Origin: Hellea sp.
GTDB lineage: Bacteria > Pseudomonadota > Alphaproteobacteria > Caulobacterales > Maricaulaceae
Direction of reading: 5' to 3'
NCBI GenBank assembly: GCA_020629545.1
Contig: JAHDDC010000002.1
Span: forward strand, 101,403 to 165,402
Length of the DNA stretch: 64,000 bases
Of this stretch, positions 1 to 7,185 are shown in pieces. A program made the position numbers and the translations under genes. Within the stretch, counting starts at the first letter, position 1. Each line of letters begins with the position of its first letter. Below the pieces are notes generated by a model. That model had not been told where the DNA came from and searched no databases. It saw only the letters and a program-made list of their open reading frames with translations.

Positions 1-196
1 CGAGCATAAGACTCAAATCTTCCATTTCGGCCCGAACAGATTGGAGTTTGCGAACGCCCTCAACAATTGGCTTCAGTTCGGCATAATCCTTACCAAGCTT
101 TACGATCTCTTCGCCATCTGTGGTCGCGCCCATGCGCGCTTCGATATGCTCAAAACGATCGACAACTTGGGCTAATTTTTGATCCGGTATATGCAT
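1..196 (-). CDS. prfA: Peptide chain release factor 1, N-terminal fragment (cut by window edge)
   Basis: The reverse strand reads from an ATG at 196 through 65 codons to the window edge. The translation starts MHIPDQKLAQVVDRFEHIEA and continues through EIVKLGKDYAELKPIVEGV, which matches the N-terminal helical domain of alphaproteobacterial RF1. RF1 recognises UAA and UAG stop codons in the ribosomal A site and releases the finished peptide. The codon-recognition and GGQ domains lie outside the window, so this is family recognition from domain 1 only. It is the last visible gene of a leftward-reading unit; the next gene upstream starts 64 bp away. RF2 has a different N-terminus, so RF1 is the better reading. 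Confidence 0.8.
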   Translation of the reverse strand, partial: MHIPDQKLAQVVDRFEHIEARMGATTDGEEIVKLGKDYAELKPIVEGVRKLQSVRAEMEDLSLML

Positions 197-260
197 GGCC
201 GCTAGTTAGTGGGGTTTTACGTAAAGTTCAATGATTAACCCGGCCTGTCCGGCATCGCCA

Positions 261-755
261 CTACGATTGATTTCTGAAACGATCTTTTAGAGCTATCACC
301 AAGCCAATGACCGTGACACACAGCTCAGATATATAGAGTATAAGTTTGGTCGGTGTAGCGATTGTCTTCAGGCCCATATAACGCTCATCGCCAGTCAAAA
401 GCATGATCTGAGAAAAGCCTTCAGTCAGGTCAGCCATAATAAGAACAAGGGTAGGGAGCGCTAACCAAAAACCGAAACGCCCAAAATATTTCATCGCAAT
501 CCCAATAAAAAACGCGCCATATGTAAATGGGTAGATGACATCCACGGTTCCTGTTAGCCACGCGTGCATCGACCTTTGCTCGGGCGTCATGTTGGCGATA
601 TGGCGCCGGATGTCCTCGGAACTATACATCTCATCAATGATCCTGAATTCGCCGATATACATGACGACCCCGAAAATTAGGGTCAGAATTAAAGTCAAAG
701 AGAATGACACCCAAAGTGCCTTGGTTTGTGATAATGACGTAAAGAGACTTTTCAT
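261..755 (-). CDS. Small integral membrane protein of unknown function
   Basis: A 164-residue protein with about four hydrophobic segments (roughly residues 14-34, 70-88, 93-110 and 136-156) and a basic C-terminus, so an inner-membrane protein is likely. I do not recognise the family. Between segments 1 and 2 is a polar stretch of about 35 residues containing DEMYSSEDIRRHI. It starts 13 bp after the stop of the PspF-like gene on the same strand and is probably cotranscribed with it, which may link it to envelope stress; that link is inference. An opposite-strand ORF over its 5' half has no ribosome-binding site and no recognisable product. Confidence 0.7.
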   Translation of the reverse strand: MKSLFTSLSQTKALWVSFSLTLILTLIFGVVMYIGEFRIIDEMYSSEDIRRHIANMTPEQRSMHAWLTGTVDVIYPFTYGAFFIGIAMKYFGRFGFWLALPTLVLIMADLTEGFSQIMLLTGDERYMGLKTIATPTKLILYISELCVTVIGLVIALKDRFRNQS

Positions 756-768
756 GCCTTAGTATAAT

Positions 769-1776
769 CTACTTTTTTAGCCCATGTTTCCTAAGCAGAC
801 CCCGAAACTGATGATAGGATAAGCCTAGATAGTCCGCGGCTTTGCCTTGATGGTGGTTTTGCGTTGTCATGGCCTCGTCGATCAGGCCGCGTTCAAAAAA
901 ATGGACGCGCTCACTGAAATCTGTTGTTTTCGCGTGTTTGGCTGGTCCAGGAGTGCCGCCGCCTGATGGGTCAGTGGCAAAAACCACGGGGGTATCTTCG
1001 ATCGGTTTTTGGCGAAAGGCGGTAACGAACGGGCTGAAGACCATGTTAGACAGGGGCGTGGCCAGGCCCTCATCCATCAGAAAAGCGCGGGAGGTGCTGC
1101 GCTCGATCACAGATTTGAGCTCACGGACATTGCCAGGCCAATCATAGGCCAAAAGGGCTTCCATCGCTTCCGAAGTTACGCCGGGGAATTGTTCAGCCCC
1201 GAGTTTTGATGCGGATTTTCGTCCAAAATGCAATAATAGTGGAACGACATCTGCTTTCCTGTCTCTTAAAGGCGGAATATTGACAACATCCGTGGCCAGG
1301 CGATCGAGAAATCCAAAAATTTCGGTGCGGCGGGGCGAAAGAGTCAAAATGGCGGGGTCAGCTGAAAACACAAATCGAATATCTACGATTTGATCTTCCT
1401 GACCATCATTGGGCCGGTAGACATTATATTCGACCAATCTTGCCAGTCGCTCGAGTAGGGCCGAGGGGAGGGACTCTATATTATCAAAAAATAATGTTCC
1501 GCCCTCGGCTATATCAAGTAAGGCTGTCTGTGAGCCCTGTCCAAATATAATGTCTGATAGGATATCGGGCTCATAAGCGGCGCAATTTATCGCATGATAG
1601 CTCTGTTCCCAGCGCTGCGAGAGGAAATGCAGGCGTGAGGCGATCATTTCTTTTCCGGTTCCGGCCTCACCTAGTACCAAAACAGGCAAATTTAAGCTCG
1701 CTATATCTGAAACCCAGTTGAGCAGAGCGTGAAATTCAGGTGATTCACCGATGAGCTGGGGCGGAATCGCGGACAT
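769..1776 (-). CDS. PspF-like AAA+ regulator with degenerate sigma-54 activator motifs
   Basis: A 335-residue protein aligned by eye with PspF, the enhancer-binding activator of phage-shock operons. Walker A is intact (GEAGTGKE, near residue 40), and the WPGNVRELKSVIERS segment and a C-terminal Fis-type helix-turn-helix (GKAADYLGLSYHQFRGLLRK) are present. The central region departs from the family: the span between FG and GGTL is about 9 residues short and has no GAFTGA loop, Walker B reads FFDN rather than DE, and the first arginine of the FRxDLxxRL finger motif is replaced (EIFGFLDRL). GAFTGA is the loop that contacts sigma-54, so normal activation is doubtful. It is divergent from the psp operon, so control of that operon is likely, but by an altered mechanism or as a DNA-binding repressor (inference). 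Confidence 0.75.
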   Translation of the reverse strand: MSAIPPQLIGESPEFHALLNWVSDIASLNLPVLVLGEAGTGKEMIASRLHFLSQRWEQSYHAINCAAYEPDILSDIIFGQGSQTALLDIAEGGTLFFDNIESLPSALLERLARLVEYNVYRPNDGQEDQIVDIRFVFSADPAILTLSPRRTEIFGFLDRLATDVVNIPPLRDRKADVVPLLLHFGRKSASKLGAEQFPGVTSEAMEALLAYDWPGNVRELKSVIERSTSRAFLMDEGLATPLSNMVFSPFVTAFRQKPIEDTPVVFATDPSGGGTPGPAKHAKTTDFSERVHFFERGLIDEAMTTQNHHQGKAADYLGLSYHQFRGLLRKHGLKK

Positions 1777-1788
1777 AATTGGCCATAT

Positions 1789-1837
1789 ATGCTAAAATTA
1801 TCATAAAAACAATGCTAAATAATAGTAAAAAATACTA
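1789..1837. promoter_or_regulatory. Candidate operator repeats between pspF-like gene and psp operon
   Basis: The AT-rich divergent spacer carries a direct repeat ATGCTAAA at 1789-1796 and 1812-1819 (23 bp apart, about two helical turns) and an inverted repeat TAGTA/TACTA at 1823-1837. This is where a PspF-type activator would bind. No GG-N10-GC sigma-54 element is visible on either strand of the spacer. The assignment as operator is inference from position and symmetry. Confidence 0.3.
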
Positions 1838-1986
1838 ACTATGATTTCACAAATCTGCAGTCAGTTGTAAAAAGTCAATAAAAACAATAACTTAAAAATT
1901 ATCGACTTTGAACCTGGTTTTGAGCAATATGAATTTGTCGCTGATCACAAAGATAAGCGGCGCGAGAGAGACAACAAGGAGATTAA

Positions 1987-2160
1987 ATGATGACCTTTCG
2001 TACTTTTGAAATTGACGCGGGTCACATTACCAGCCCATCCGGCACACCGGCCCTGACTGAAAATGTGACCGCCCCGGTTCGCAGCTTAAGAAGCCGCCGG
2101 AGAGCTCTGGCTCTGTCCCACCGTACAGGTGGACCCCGTCTTGTCGGTTTTGGTATCTAA
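1987..2160 (+). CDS. Small basic protein, first ORF of the psp operon
   Basis: A 57-codon ORF starting ATGATG with a good ribosome-binding site (AAGGAG about 7 bases upstream). The product is polar to basic with an arginine-rich middle (SLRSRRRALALSHR) and no membrane segment; I do not recognise it. It lies 17 bp before the next small ORF and shares with pspB and the last ORF of the cluster an upstream GAGAGAGACAA stretch (here 1966-1976), which argues that it is a translated member of the unit. It could instead be a leader ORF. Too short for a family call. Confidence 0.5.
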   Translation: MMTFRTFEIDAGHITSPSGTPALTENVTAPVRSLRSRRRALALSHRTGGPRLVGFGI

Positions 2161-2177
2161 TTAGGATATCTGATCCA

Positions 2178-2363
2178 ATGGCAAGAAACCATAGAGATGA
2201 CCTGGACCGCATGTTCGAAGAACGTGCGGGACGGTTCGAAACCAGACGTTCAGCAGATGACTGGCAAGCCAAAGGCGCTCGTTTTCTGCGTTACTTATCA
2301 ACCCGAAAAATGGAATGCTGGGGCTTTTTCGCCGCCGGATTTCTAATCGCTACGATCTTTTAG
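2178..2363 (+). CDS. Small tail-anchored-like protein in the psp operon
   Basis: A 61-residue protein with a charged N-terminal two thirds (RDDLDRMFEERAGRFETRR) and a C-terminal hydrophobic segment of about 15 residues (CWGFFAAGFLIATIF), which suggests C-terminal membrane anchoring. It sits 17 bp after the first small ORF and 21 bp before pspA. I do not recognise a named family. Position suggests an accessory envelope-stress protein, perhaps a small membrane partner of PspA; this is inference. Confidence 0.6.
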   Translation: MARNHRDDLDRMFEERAGRFETRRSADDWQAKGARFLRYLSTRKMECWGFFAAGFLIATIF

Positions 2364-2384
2364 AGTTAGAAAAGGAGACTCAAA

Positions 2385-3071
2385 ATGGGAATATTTTCAA
2401 GAATGGGCGACATAATCAATTCCAATCTCAACGCCATGATCGACAAGGCTGAGAATCCGGAAAAAATTGCCCGCCTTATCATCCAGGAAATGGAAGACAC
2501 ATTGGTAGAAGTTCGCACTGATGCCGCGCGAAATATCGCTGAGCGCAAAGAACTGAGCCGCAAGGTTGAAAGCTATAAGGAAAAGGCGACTGAATGGGCC
2601 GCCAAAGCTGAACTCGCGCTTACCAAAGAGCGTGAAGATCTGGCCCGCGGTGCTCTCCAGGCAAAGCAACAGGCTGAAAACATGGCGGTTGTCGTTGAAC
2701 AGGAAATCGAAATCCTTGACGAAGCCGTTACCAAAGCTGATGCAGATCTATCAAAGCTTCAAACCAAGCTTGATGAGGCGCGTGCTAAGCATAAAGCTTT
2801 GATGATGCGCGGATCTGTTGCTAAGAACCAAATTAAGATGCGTACGAAGATGGCTGATTACCGTGTTGAAGACGCGTTAGCCCGCTACGAGCGCATGGAG
2901 CGCAAGGTTGATGAGCTCGAAGCTCATGTTGAGGCCTTTGATCTCGGTAGTGGTGAAAGCCTCGAAGGTCAGTTTGCACAATTAGAAGCCGACGAAGCCA
3001 TTGAGAACGAGCTTGAAGCCCTCAAAGCCAGTCTTGGCAAGGCCAAATCTAAAAAGGCCGCCAATAACTAG
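2385..3071 (+). CDS. pspA: Phage shock protein A (PspA/IM30 family)
   Basis: A 228-residue protein of the usual PspA length. It opens with the family's amphipathic membrane-binding helix (MGIFSRMGDIINSNLNAMID) and NPEKIARLIIQEMEDTL, followed by long coiled coil to about residue 190. PspA binds stressed inner membrane and, in enterobacteria, inhibits the activator PspF. The start is supported by AAAGGAG 9 bases upstream. It is followed by an intercistronic hairpin and pspB-pspC. The adjacent regulator is degenerate, so whether PspA still acts on it is open. Confidence 0.95.
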   Translation: MGIFSRMGDIINSNLNAMIDKAENPEKIARLIIQEMEDTLVEVRTDAARNIAERKELSRKVESYKEKATEWAAKAELALTKEREDLARGALQAKQQAENMAVVVEQEIEILDEAVTKADADLSKLQTKLDEARAKHKALMMRGSVAKNQIKMRTKMADYRVEDALARYERMERKVDELEAHVEAFDLGSGESLEGQFAQLEADEAIENELEALKASLGKAKSKKAANN

Positions 3072-3086
3072 GCAATCATAAACCCC

Positions 3087-3111
3087 GGCCGGGCGTCCCT
3101 TCCTCCCGGCC
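3087..3111 (+). other. Intercistronic hairpin between pspA and pspB
   Basis: A 7-bp GC-only stem GGCCGGG (3087-3093) / CCCGGCC (3105-3111) with an 11-base loop sits 15 bases after the pspA stop. It lacks a following T run, so it is more likely an mRNA-stabilising or partial attenuation hairpin that keeps PspA above PspB and PspC than a full terminator (inference). Confidence 0.5.
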
Positions 3112-3134
3112 ACCATTAAAGAGAGAGACAATTT

Positions 3135-3383
3135 ATGGGACCCGAACACTTAGCACTGATGATCCCTATCATCGCCATCGGCGGCGGCATCGCGGCCGGA
3201 ATGCTGAAGTCCTATTACAAGCATAAGGAGCGTATGATGGACCATATGAGTGAAGATCAATTAGCCGAACTGGATCAAATGTCCCGGCGAGCTGATATTC
3301 TGGACCAACGCGTCGCCGTCCTGGAAAATATTCTAGACGACGAAATCCCTAACTGGAGAGAGAACCATGACAAAACGATATAG
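3135..3383 (+). CDS. pspB: Phage shock protein B
   Basis: An 82-residue protein: N-terminal membrane helix (about residues 6-25, LALMIPIIAIGGGIAAGMLK) followed by a basic stretch (YYKHKERM) and a coiled coil (SRRADILDQRVAVLENIL), the standard PspB architecture. PspB and PspC form the inner-membrane sensor that draws PspA off PspF under stress. A GAGAGAGACAA ribosome-binding stretch precedes it. Its last codons overlap pspC by 17 bp, consistent with translational coupling. Confidence 0.9.
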   Translation: MGPEHLALMIPIIAIGGGIAAGMLKSYYKHKERMMDHMSEDQLAELDQMSRRADILDQRVAVLENILDDEIPNWRENHDKTI

Positions 3384-3816
3384 AGAATTTGATTACGACG
3401 ACCACGAGTATTTCTATGATAGCTCAAAACGTCGTCTGCGCCGCAATAAAATCGATGGCGTAATTGGCGGGGTCTGCGCTGGATTAGGTGACTATTTTGG
3501 ACTGGATCCGATCATTGCGAGAATTATTTTCGTATTGTTGGTAGTATTCACGGGTATCCCGCTTTTGATATACTTCATCCTCTGGATATTCATTCCATCC
3601 GATAAACGCGCACCCTATGTTCGCGAATATCGCGAAGCCCGAAAAGCAAGACATGAAGCTCGGCTCGTGAATGCAGAAAGACCGGCTCGTACAGCCTCAT
3701 TCCGGGATGTGAAGTCAAAGTTCCGTTCCCTGGAAGAAAGACTACAGGACCTTGAGCGGTCAATCACTTCGAAAGAGTGGCGCTTGCACCGTGAATTTCG
3801 TGACCTGGAAAAATAA
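3367..3816 (+). CDS. pspC: Phage shock protein C
   Basis: A 149-residue protein with the PspC domain at about residues 28-78: RNKIDGVIGGVCAGLGDYFGL, then a hydrophobic helix (IARIIFVLLVVFTGIPLLIYFILWIFI) ending IPSDKR. A tyrosine- and aspartate-rich N-terminus and a C-terminal coiled coil (SKFRSLEERLQDLERSI) flank it. It is an inner-membrane stress sensor working with PspB. The start ATG lies inside the pspB 3' end behind GGAGAGAGA. Confidence 0.92.
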   Translation: MTKRYREFDYDDHEYFYDSSKRRLRRNKIDGVIGGVCAGLGDYFGLDPIIARIIFVLLVVFTGIPLLIYFILWIFIPSDKRAPYVREYREARKARHEARLVNAERPARTASFRDVKSKFRSLEERLQDLERSITSKEWRLHREFRDLEK

Positions 3817-3859
3817 ACAGGTCACTTTAACCCCGATCTAATTTGTCAGGAGAGAGACA

Positions 3860-4069
3860 ATGATCAAAGCAACGATATTAGTTTTAGCCGGAGCCGGCAT
3901 TGTAGGAACCGGCGGCCAAGTGGTCAGCCCCAAAGCCCTCGAATTATCGGCTGGAGCTGTGGCTTACCAAATTACAACTGAAGGGGTGGAAACCTCTCAG
4001 AACCAAAGCCCGGAATTTGGCATTACGCTGATTACCAAAGGTGATCGACAAGTTACCATCCGGTTCTAG
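3860..4069 (+). CDS. Small exported protein closing the psp operon
   Basis: A 69-residue protein with a hydrophobic N-terminus (IKATILVLAGAGIVGTGGQV) that could be a signal sequence or membrane anchor, followed by a short polar domain. I do not recognise a family. Its start follows GGAGAGAGACA directly, the same ribosome-binding stretch used by its neighbours, and a terminator follows 20 bp after its stop, so it is the last gene of the operon. Function is unknown; an envelope role is inferred from context only. Confidence 0.6.
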   Translation: MIKATILVLAGAGIVGTGGQVVSPKALELSAGAVAYQITTEGVETSQNQSPEFGITLITKGDRQVTIRF

Positions 4070-4089
4070 ATTAAACACAGTCCCCCATT

Positions 4090-4115
4090 GACCTCTGATT
4101 TTTCAGGGGTCTTTT
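4090..4115 (+). terminator. Rho-independent terminator of the psp operon
   Basis: GACCTCTGA (4090-4098), a TTTT loop, then TCAGGGGTC (4103-4111) followed by TTTT. One T-G pair interrupts an otherwise complete 9-bp stem. It lies between the psp operon and the convergent mnmC. Confidence 0.75.
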
Positions 4116-4126
4116 CGGGCGCGTTT

Positions 4127-5869
4127 TTAGGTTGGATCTTTCTCTCTCGCCTGAAAACGCGCCCATAATTTTTGGGAAATCGGTGAAACTTCTCCGCAAA
4201 TTCTGGCGACTATAGCTTCAGCCAATAATGGCGCAAAAACAAATCCCCTCGATCCAAGTCCCGTAAGGCCCCATTCATTACCGGAATTCACAATACGAGG
4301 CAGTGTGGAAGGGGTCGTTACCCTGACACTAGACCGAGATTGCCCTGTTATAATATTTGGGCGATAGCCAAAGATTGTTTCAAATTTTTCGAGGTTTTCT
4401 GCATCGTCGACAATGCGCGCGCCATGGGGCGGAAGACTGTCGAGTCGTTTATGTGTGGCACCAATCAAGGTTGTTTCATCGACCGGGACTGCATAGCCGC
4501 CATAGGTGAGGGGCGATGAGACTTTTTGACTGATCATGGATATCTGTCCCCGACTATAGCGAAGATTCTGGTTTTCAAAAAGCTCAAGACTGCGCACGCC
4601 AAATCCGCACGTCCAGATTACGGCATTGCCAGAGGCCAGAGTGTTTCCCTTCTTGTCTAAGATAGCGAGGCCATCGTCTATTGACAGCGATGACGCGGCT
4701 TCGCCTGTGACCATTTTCGTTAATGGTAGCAGCTTTGACTTTATCGAATTTGGATTGATTGTGAGTGATGTCGGAAATGAAATATTGTGGAATTTGCTAT
4801 CCGCACAAAACATCCGCTCCGGAAGGGGAGGATTGTTCAGAAGTTTTTGATAGCGTTTAGTCTCATTTAATCCTTGCGGCTGATGAGACACGCCTTGTGT
4901 GATCCTATCGAACGCTGAATAGACTTGAGTCGCATGAATAAAGCTTGAGAGAAAGAAACGGCTTTCTGGACGGTCCTGCAAATCAAGTCTAGGCTTGATA
5001 ATTGCAGCCGGATTTCCGCTGGCGGCTGTGCCGTCATTTGGATCTATGATAGTTGTTGTTATACCCCGTCGCTGAAAACTTCGCGCCATCATAAGACCGG
5101 CAATGCCGGCGCCGATAATAACCGGATCCTGAATTGGCTGGGTCTTCCGAATATGTCCGCGATTATAAATGGCTTCAAGCCGGTCACGTTTTCGTCCAAA
5201 GCCGGGCATTTTTCGGGTTTCAAATCCGGCATTGGTCAATCCGTCTCTGACAGATCGGGCTACTGTAAACGTTCCTATCCGCGTCCCCAGTCGGGATAGG
5301 CGCGCCAATGCATCCATGACTTCACCGGACCACATTTCCGGGTTTCGCGCAGGACTAAAACCATCAAGGAACCATGCGTCCATAGTGCCGTCGATTTGTG
5401 CGAGACCGTTTAGAATATCATCATGTATGAGAGTCAGTGTCACTCGGCCAAACTCTAGCGTATGTATCCCTTTAACGCGGCCGGGCCATTGGTTGACCAA
5501 CTTATCAGCAAAGTCAGAAATTTCCGGAAATTTGGATAAGGCTTTCGCGAGTTGCTTTTGATCCAAGGGAAAACGCTCGATTGAAACAAAATGAAGTCTT
5601 GCTTTTGGCTCTGGAGTGTCCTCCCATAATTTCCATGCAGCTAGAAAGTTAAGGCCTGTTCCAAAGCCAAGTTCTCCGATGGCAAAATAGTCTTTTGATT
5701 TCCAGTTTTCAGGCAATCCGCAAGCCTTCAAAAAGACCTCGCGTGTTTCATCGAGTCCCCCATCTACGCTGAAATAGATATCGGAAAAGGTCGATGAGGC
5801 TGGTGCATCGGTCCGCGACCAATCCAGATCGGGGGGCTCACATAGGGTCAGTTTTTGAGGCGTCGGCAT
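4127..5869 (-). CDS. mnmC: Bifunctional tRNA wobble-uridine modification protein MnmC
   Basis: A 580-residue two-domain enzyme. The N-terminal methyltransferase domain (about 1-240) carries IGELGFGTGLNFLAAW and the WFLDGFSPARNPEMW motif; the C-terminal FAD-dependent oxidase (about 248-575) begins VIIGAGIAGLMMARS with the GxGxxG dinucleotide-binding turn and ends GLGSRGFVFAPLLAEAI. MnmC converts cmnm5(s2)U34 of certain tRNAs to nm5 and then mnm5. Length and domain order match the fused enzyme. It is a single gene, convergent with the psp operon and divergent from the next gene. Confidence 0.95.
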   Translation of the reverse strand: MPTPQKLTLCEPPDLDWSRTDAPASSTFSDIYFSVDGGLDETREVFLKACGLPENWKSKDYFAIGELGFGTGLNFLAAWKLWEDTPEPKARLHFVSIERFPLDQKQLAKALSKFPEISDFADKLVNQWPGRVKGIHTLEFGRVTLTLIHDDILNGLAQIDGTMDAWFLDGFSPARNPEMWSGEVMDALARLSRLGTRIGTFTVARSVRDGLTNAGFETRKMPGFGRKRDRLEAIYNRGHIRKTQPIQDPVIIGAGIAGLMMARSFQRRGITTTIIDPNDGTAASGNPAAIIKPRLDLQDRPESRFFLSSFIHATQVYSAFDRITQGVSHQPQGLNETKRYQKLLNNPPLPERMFCADSKFHNISFPTSLTINPNSIKSKLLPLTKMVTGEAASSLSIDDGLAILDKKGNTLASGNAVIWTCGFGVRSLELFENQNLRYSRGQISMISQKVSSPLTYGGYAVPVDETTLIGATHKRLDSLPPHGARIVDDAENLEKFETIFGYRPNIITGQSRSSVRVTTPSTLPRIVNSGNEWGLTGLGSRGFVFAPLLAEAIVARICGEVSPISQKLWARFQAREKDPT

Positions 5870-5968
5870 GAATATGCTGTTAGAATATTATCGTGAAAAG
5901 CGAAATCATTTTGACAATAATGCGTCATCCGTGTTCTCTAGAGCTATTAGCGAGGGGAGTGATTCGCA

Positions 5969-6322
5969 GTGCACAGGCTACTTTGGGCAAAATCGATAGA
6001 CAATAAATGGCTTAACTTGTCCAATCTGGATTTGACCAATCTGCATGCAACCGGGATTTACGTGATCTGGCATGGCGGTGAGAATCCGCGTATCGTACGG
6101 ATCGGCCAAGGTAATATTGCAGCCAGACTCGCGGCTCATCGTCTGAACCATCAGATCATGCGTTATGTTGAAAATGGACCTATGATGGTGACTTGGGCTG
6201 AGATTAATGAACAAGCCAAACGCGATGGTATCGAAACTTATCTGGTTAGGCAGTTTACACCGCTCATTAAAGATAAGGTTCCGGAAGTTCCGCCAATTCC
6301 GGCAAGTTCGCCGTTTCTCTAA
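5969..6322 (+). CDS. GIY-YIG-nuclease-like small protein
   Basis: A 117-residue protein starting with GTG behind AGGGGAG at 5953-5959. The core resembles the GIY-YIG fold: GIYVIW at about 29-34, RIGQG in the YIG position, ARLAAHR with the expected arginine and histidine, and a glutamate in GIETYLVRQFTPLI. The second tyrosine of the signature is replaced by arginine, so nuclease activity is uncertain. No nucleic-acid-binding domain is attached. It stands alone between mnmC and a hypothetical gene. The fold call is by motif inspection only. Confidence 0.6.
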   Translation: MHRLLWAKSIDNKWLNLSNLDLTNLHATGIYVIWHGGENPRIVRIGQGNIAARLAAHRLNHQIMRYVENGPMMVTWAEINEQAKRDGIETYLVRQFTPLIKDKVPEVPPIPASSPFL

Positions 6323-6328
6323 ACCTAG

Positions 6329-6595
6329 TTAAGCTGGCATATTGACAAAAGGCGTTTCTTCGGCAGCCCGAAAACGCTCTAATGATACAACATTTTCTCG
6401 CTGGCTGAGTTGTGGCTCATCTTCCATGGTATTCAGTCCAGGTGTGAATTGTATGCTATTTTCAAATCCAATAGCGAATTCTTCTGCTAAGGCCGCTAGT
6501 TGTTTTAACTTGTGATAAGTCCAGGGTGGTTCTTCACCGGAAGCCACCCTGTCTCTTGCCCACTCACTCACCAATTCTAATGTATTTTTATTCAT
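6329..6595 (-). CDS. Hypothetical protein
   Basis: An 88-residue protein counted from the ATG at 6595; a TTG five codons upstream is possible. Neither start has a clear ribosome-binding site. The sequence is acidic, soluble and probably helical in its first half (MNKNTLELVSEWARDRVASG), with no motif I recognise. It is convergent with the GIY-YIG-like gene, the two stops being 6 bp apart. Confidence 0.5.
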   Translation of the reverse strand: MNKNTLELVSEWARDRVASGEEPPWTYHKLKQLAALAEEFAIGFENSIQFTPGLNTMEDEPQLSQRENVVSLERFRAAEETPFVNMPA

Positions 6596-6792
6596 AGGGG
6601 CTGATAGCAAGGCGTGCTTGATATCTCGTTAAGCCCGTGTTCGCATATTGGTAACCATAATTGCCGCATATTTATGGTAAATAAAGGTAAATGACTTTCT
6701 TAAATAATTTTACACCATTTCAAGAGCCAGCGCCTAAAACAAGTTCTATCAAGGCTGTGGGAAGCTAATAAAAAATCAAAGGGCTGGGCTAA

Positions 6793-7080
6793 ATGAAAAG
6801 ATTAATCGCGGGCGTAATAACTACAATGATTGCCGTTGCGGGAACGACGACGGCTTTTGCATCGTCGGCGTCGGGTCACATAAACGCTTCGTCAAAAATA
6901 ACAAAGAAGACAGAACGGATTGTCATTAAGCCGCGTCCACTTATGACAAAGTCGATTTCAAATGACGACAAATATTTAGTGCGTGTGTACAAATCTGCTC
7001 CGGCACAAGGACGTGTCATCAAGCCGGCAACAACCAAGCGCACAATGCCAAATCTGTATTTGCCAGTGACACGCAAATAA
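6793..7080 (+). CDS. Small exported basic protein, unknown function
   Basis: A 95-residue protein with a typical signal peptide (basic MKR, hydrophobic core to about residue 22, AFASS cleavage region). The mature part is short, lysine- and threonine-rich and lacks cysteines or recognisable motifs. A strong terminator lies 29 bp downstream, which supports a real transcription unit. No family recognised. Confidence 0.55.
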   Translation: MKRLIAGVITTMIAVAGTTTAFASSASGHINASSKITKKTERIVIKPRPLMTKSISNDDKYLVRVYKSAPAQGRVIKPATTKRTMPNLYLPVTRK

Positions 7081-7108
7081 AAATTTCTCTATCCCCTAGA
7101 GAACCTGG

Positions 7109-7140
7109 CCGGAAGGGATGTCCCCCCCTTCCGGTCTTTT
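7109..7140 (+). terminator. Rho-independent terminator
   Basis: CCGGAAGGG (7109-7117) pairs perfectly with CCCTTCCGG (7126-7134) over an 8-base loop, followed by TCTTTT. It ends the transcript of the small exported protein gene. Confidence 0.85.
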
Positions 7141-7153
7141 ATTTTGGGCAAAT

Positions 7154-7173
7154 AAAAAGCCCCGATTGGGGCT
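7154..7173 (-). terminator. Rho-independent terminator of rpmE
   Basis: On the reverse strand AGCCCC (7173-7168) pairs with GGGGCT (7163-7158), with a 4-base loop, followed by a TTTT run. It lies 13 bp after the rpmE stop. Confidence 0.8.
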
Positions 7174-7185
7174 CCTTGAAATGAT

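Noticed and set aside
535..762. 75-codon forward ORF over the small membrane gene
   Set aside because: No ribosome-binding site and no domain; explained as a shadow of the reverse-strand membrane protein gene.
1780..1796. TTGGCCATATATGCT as a sigma-54 promoter for psp
   Set aside because: The GG to GC distance is 8 rather than 10 bases, which sigma-54 does not tolerate.
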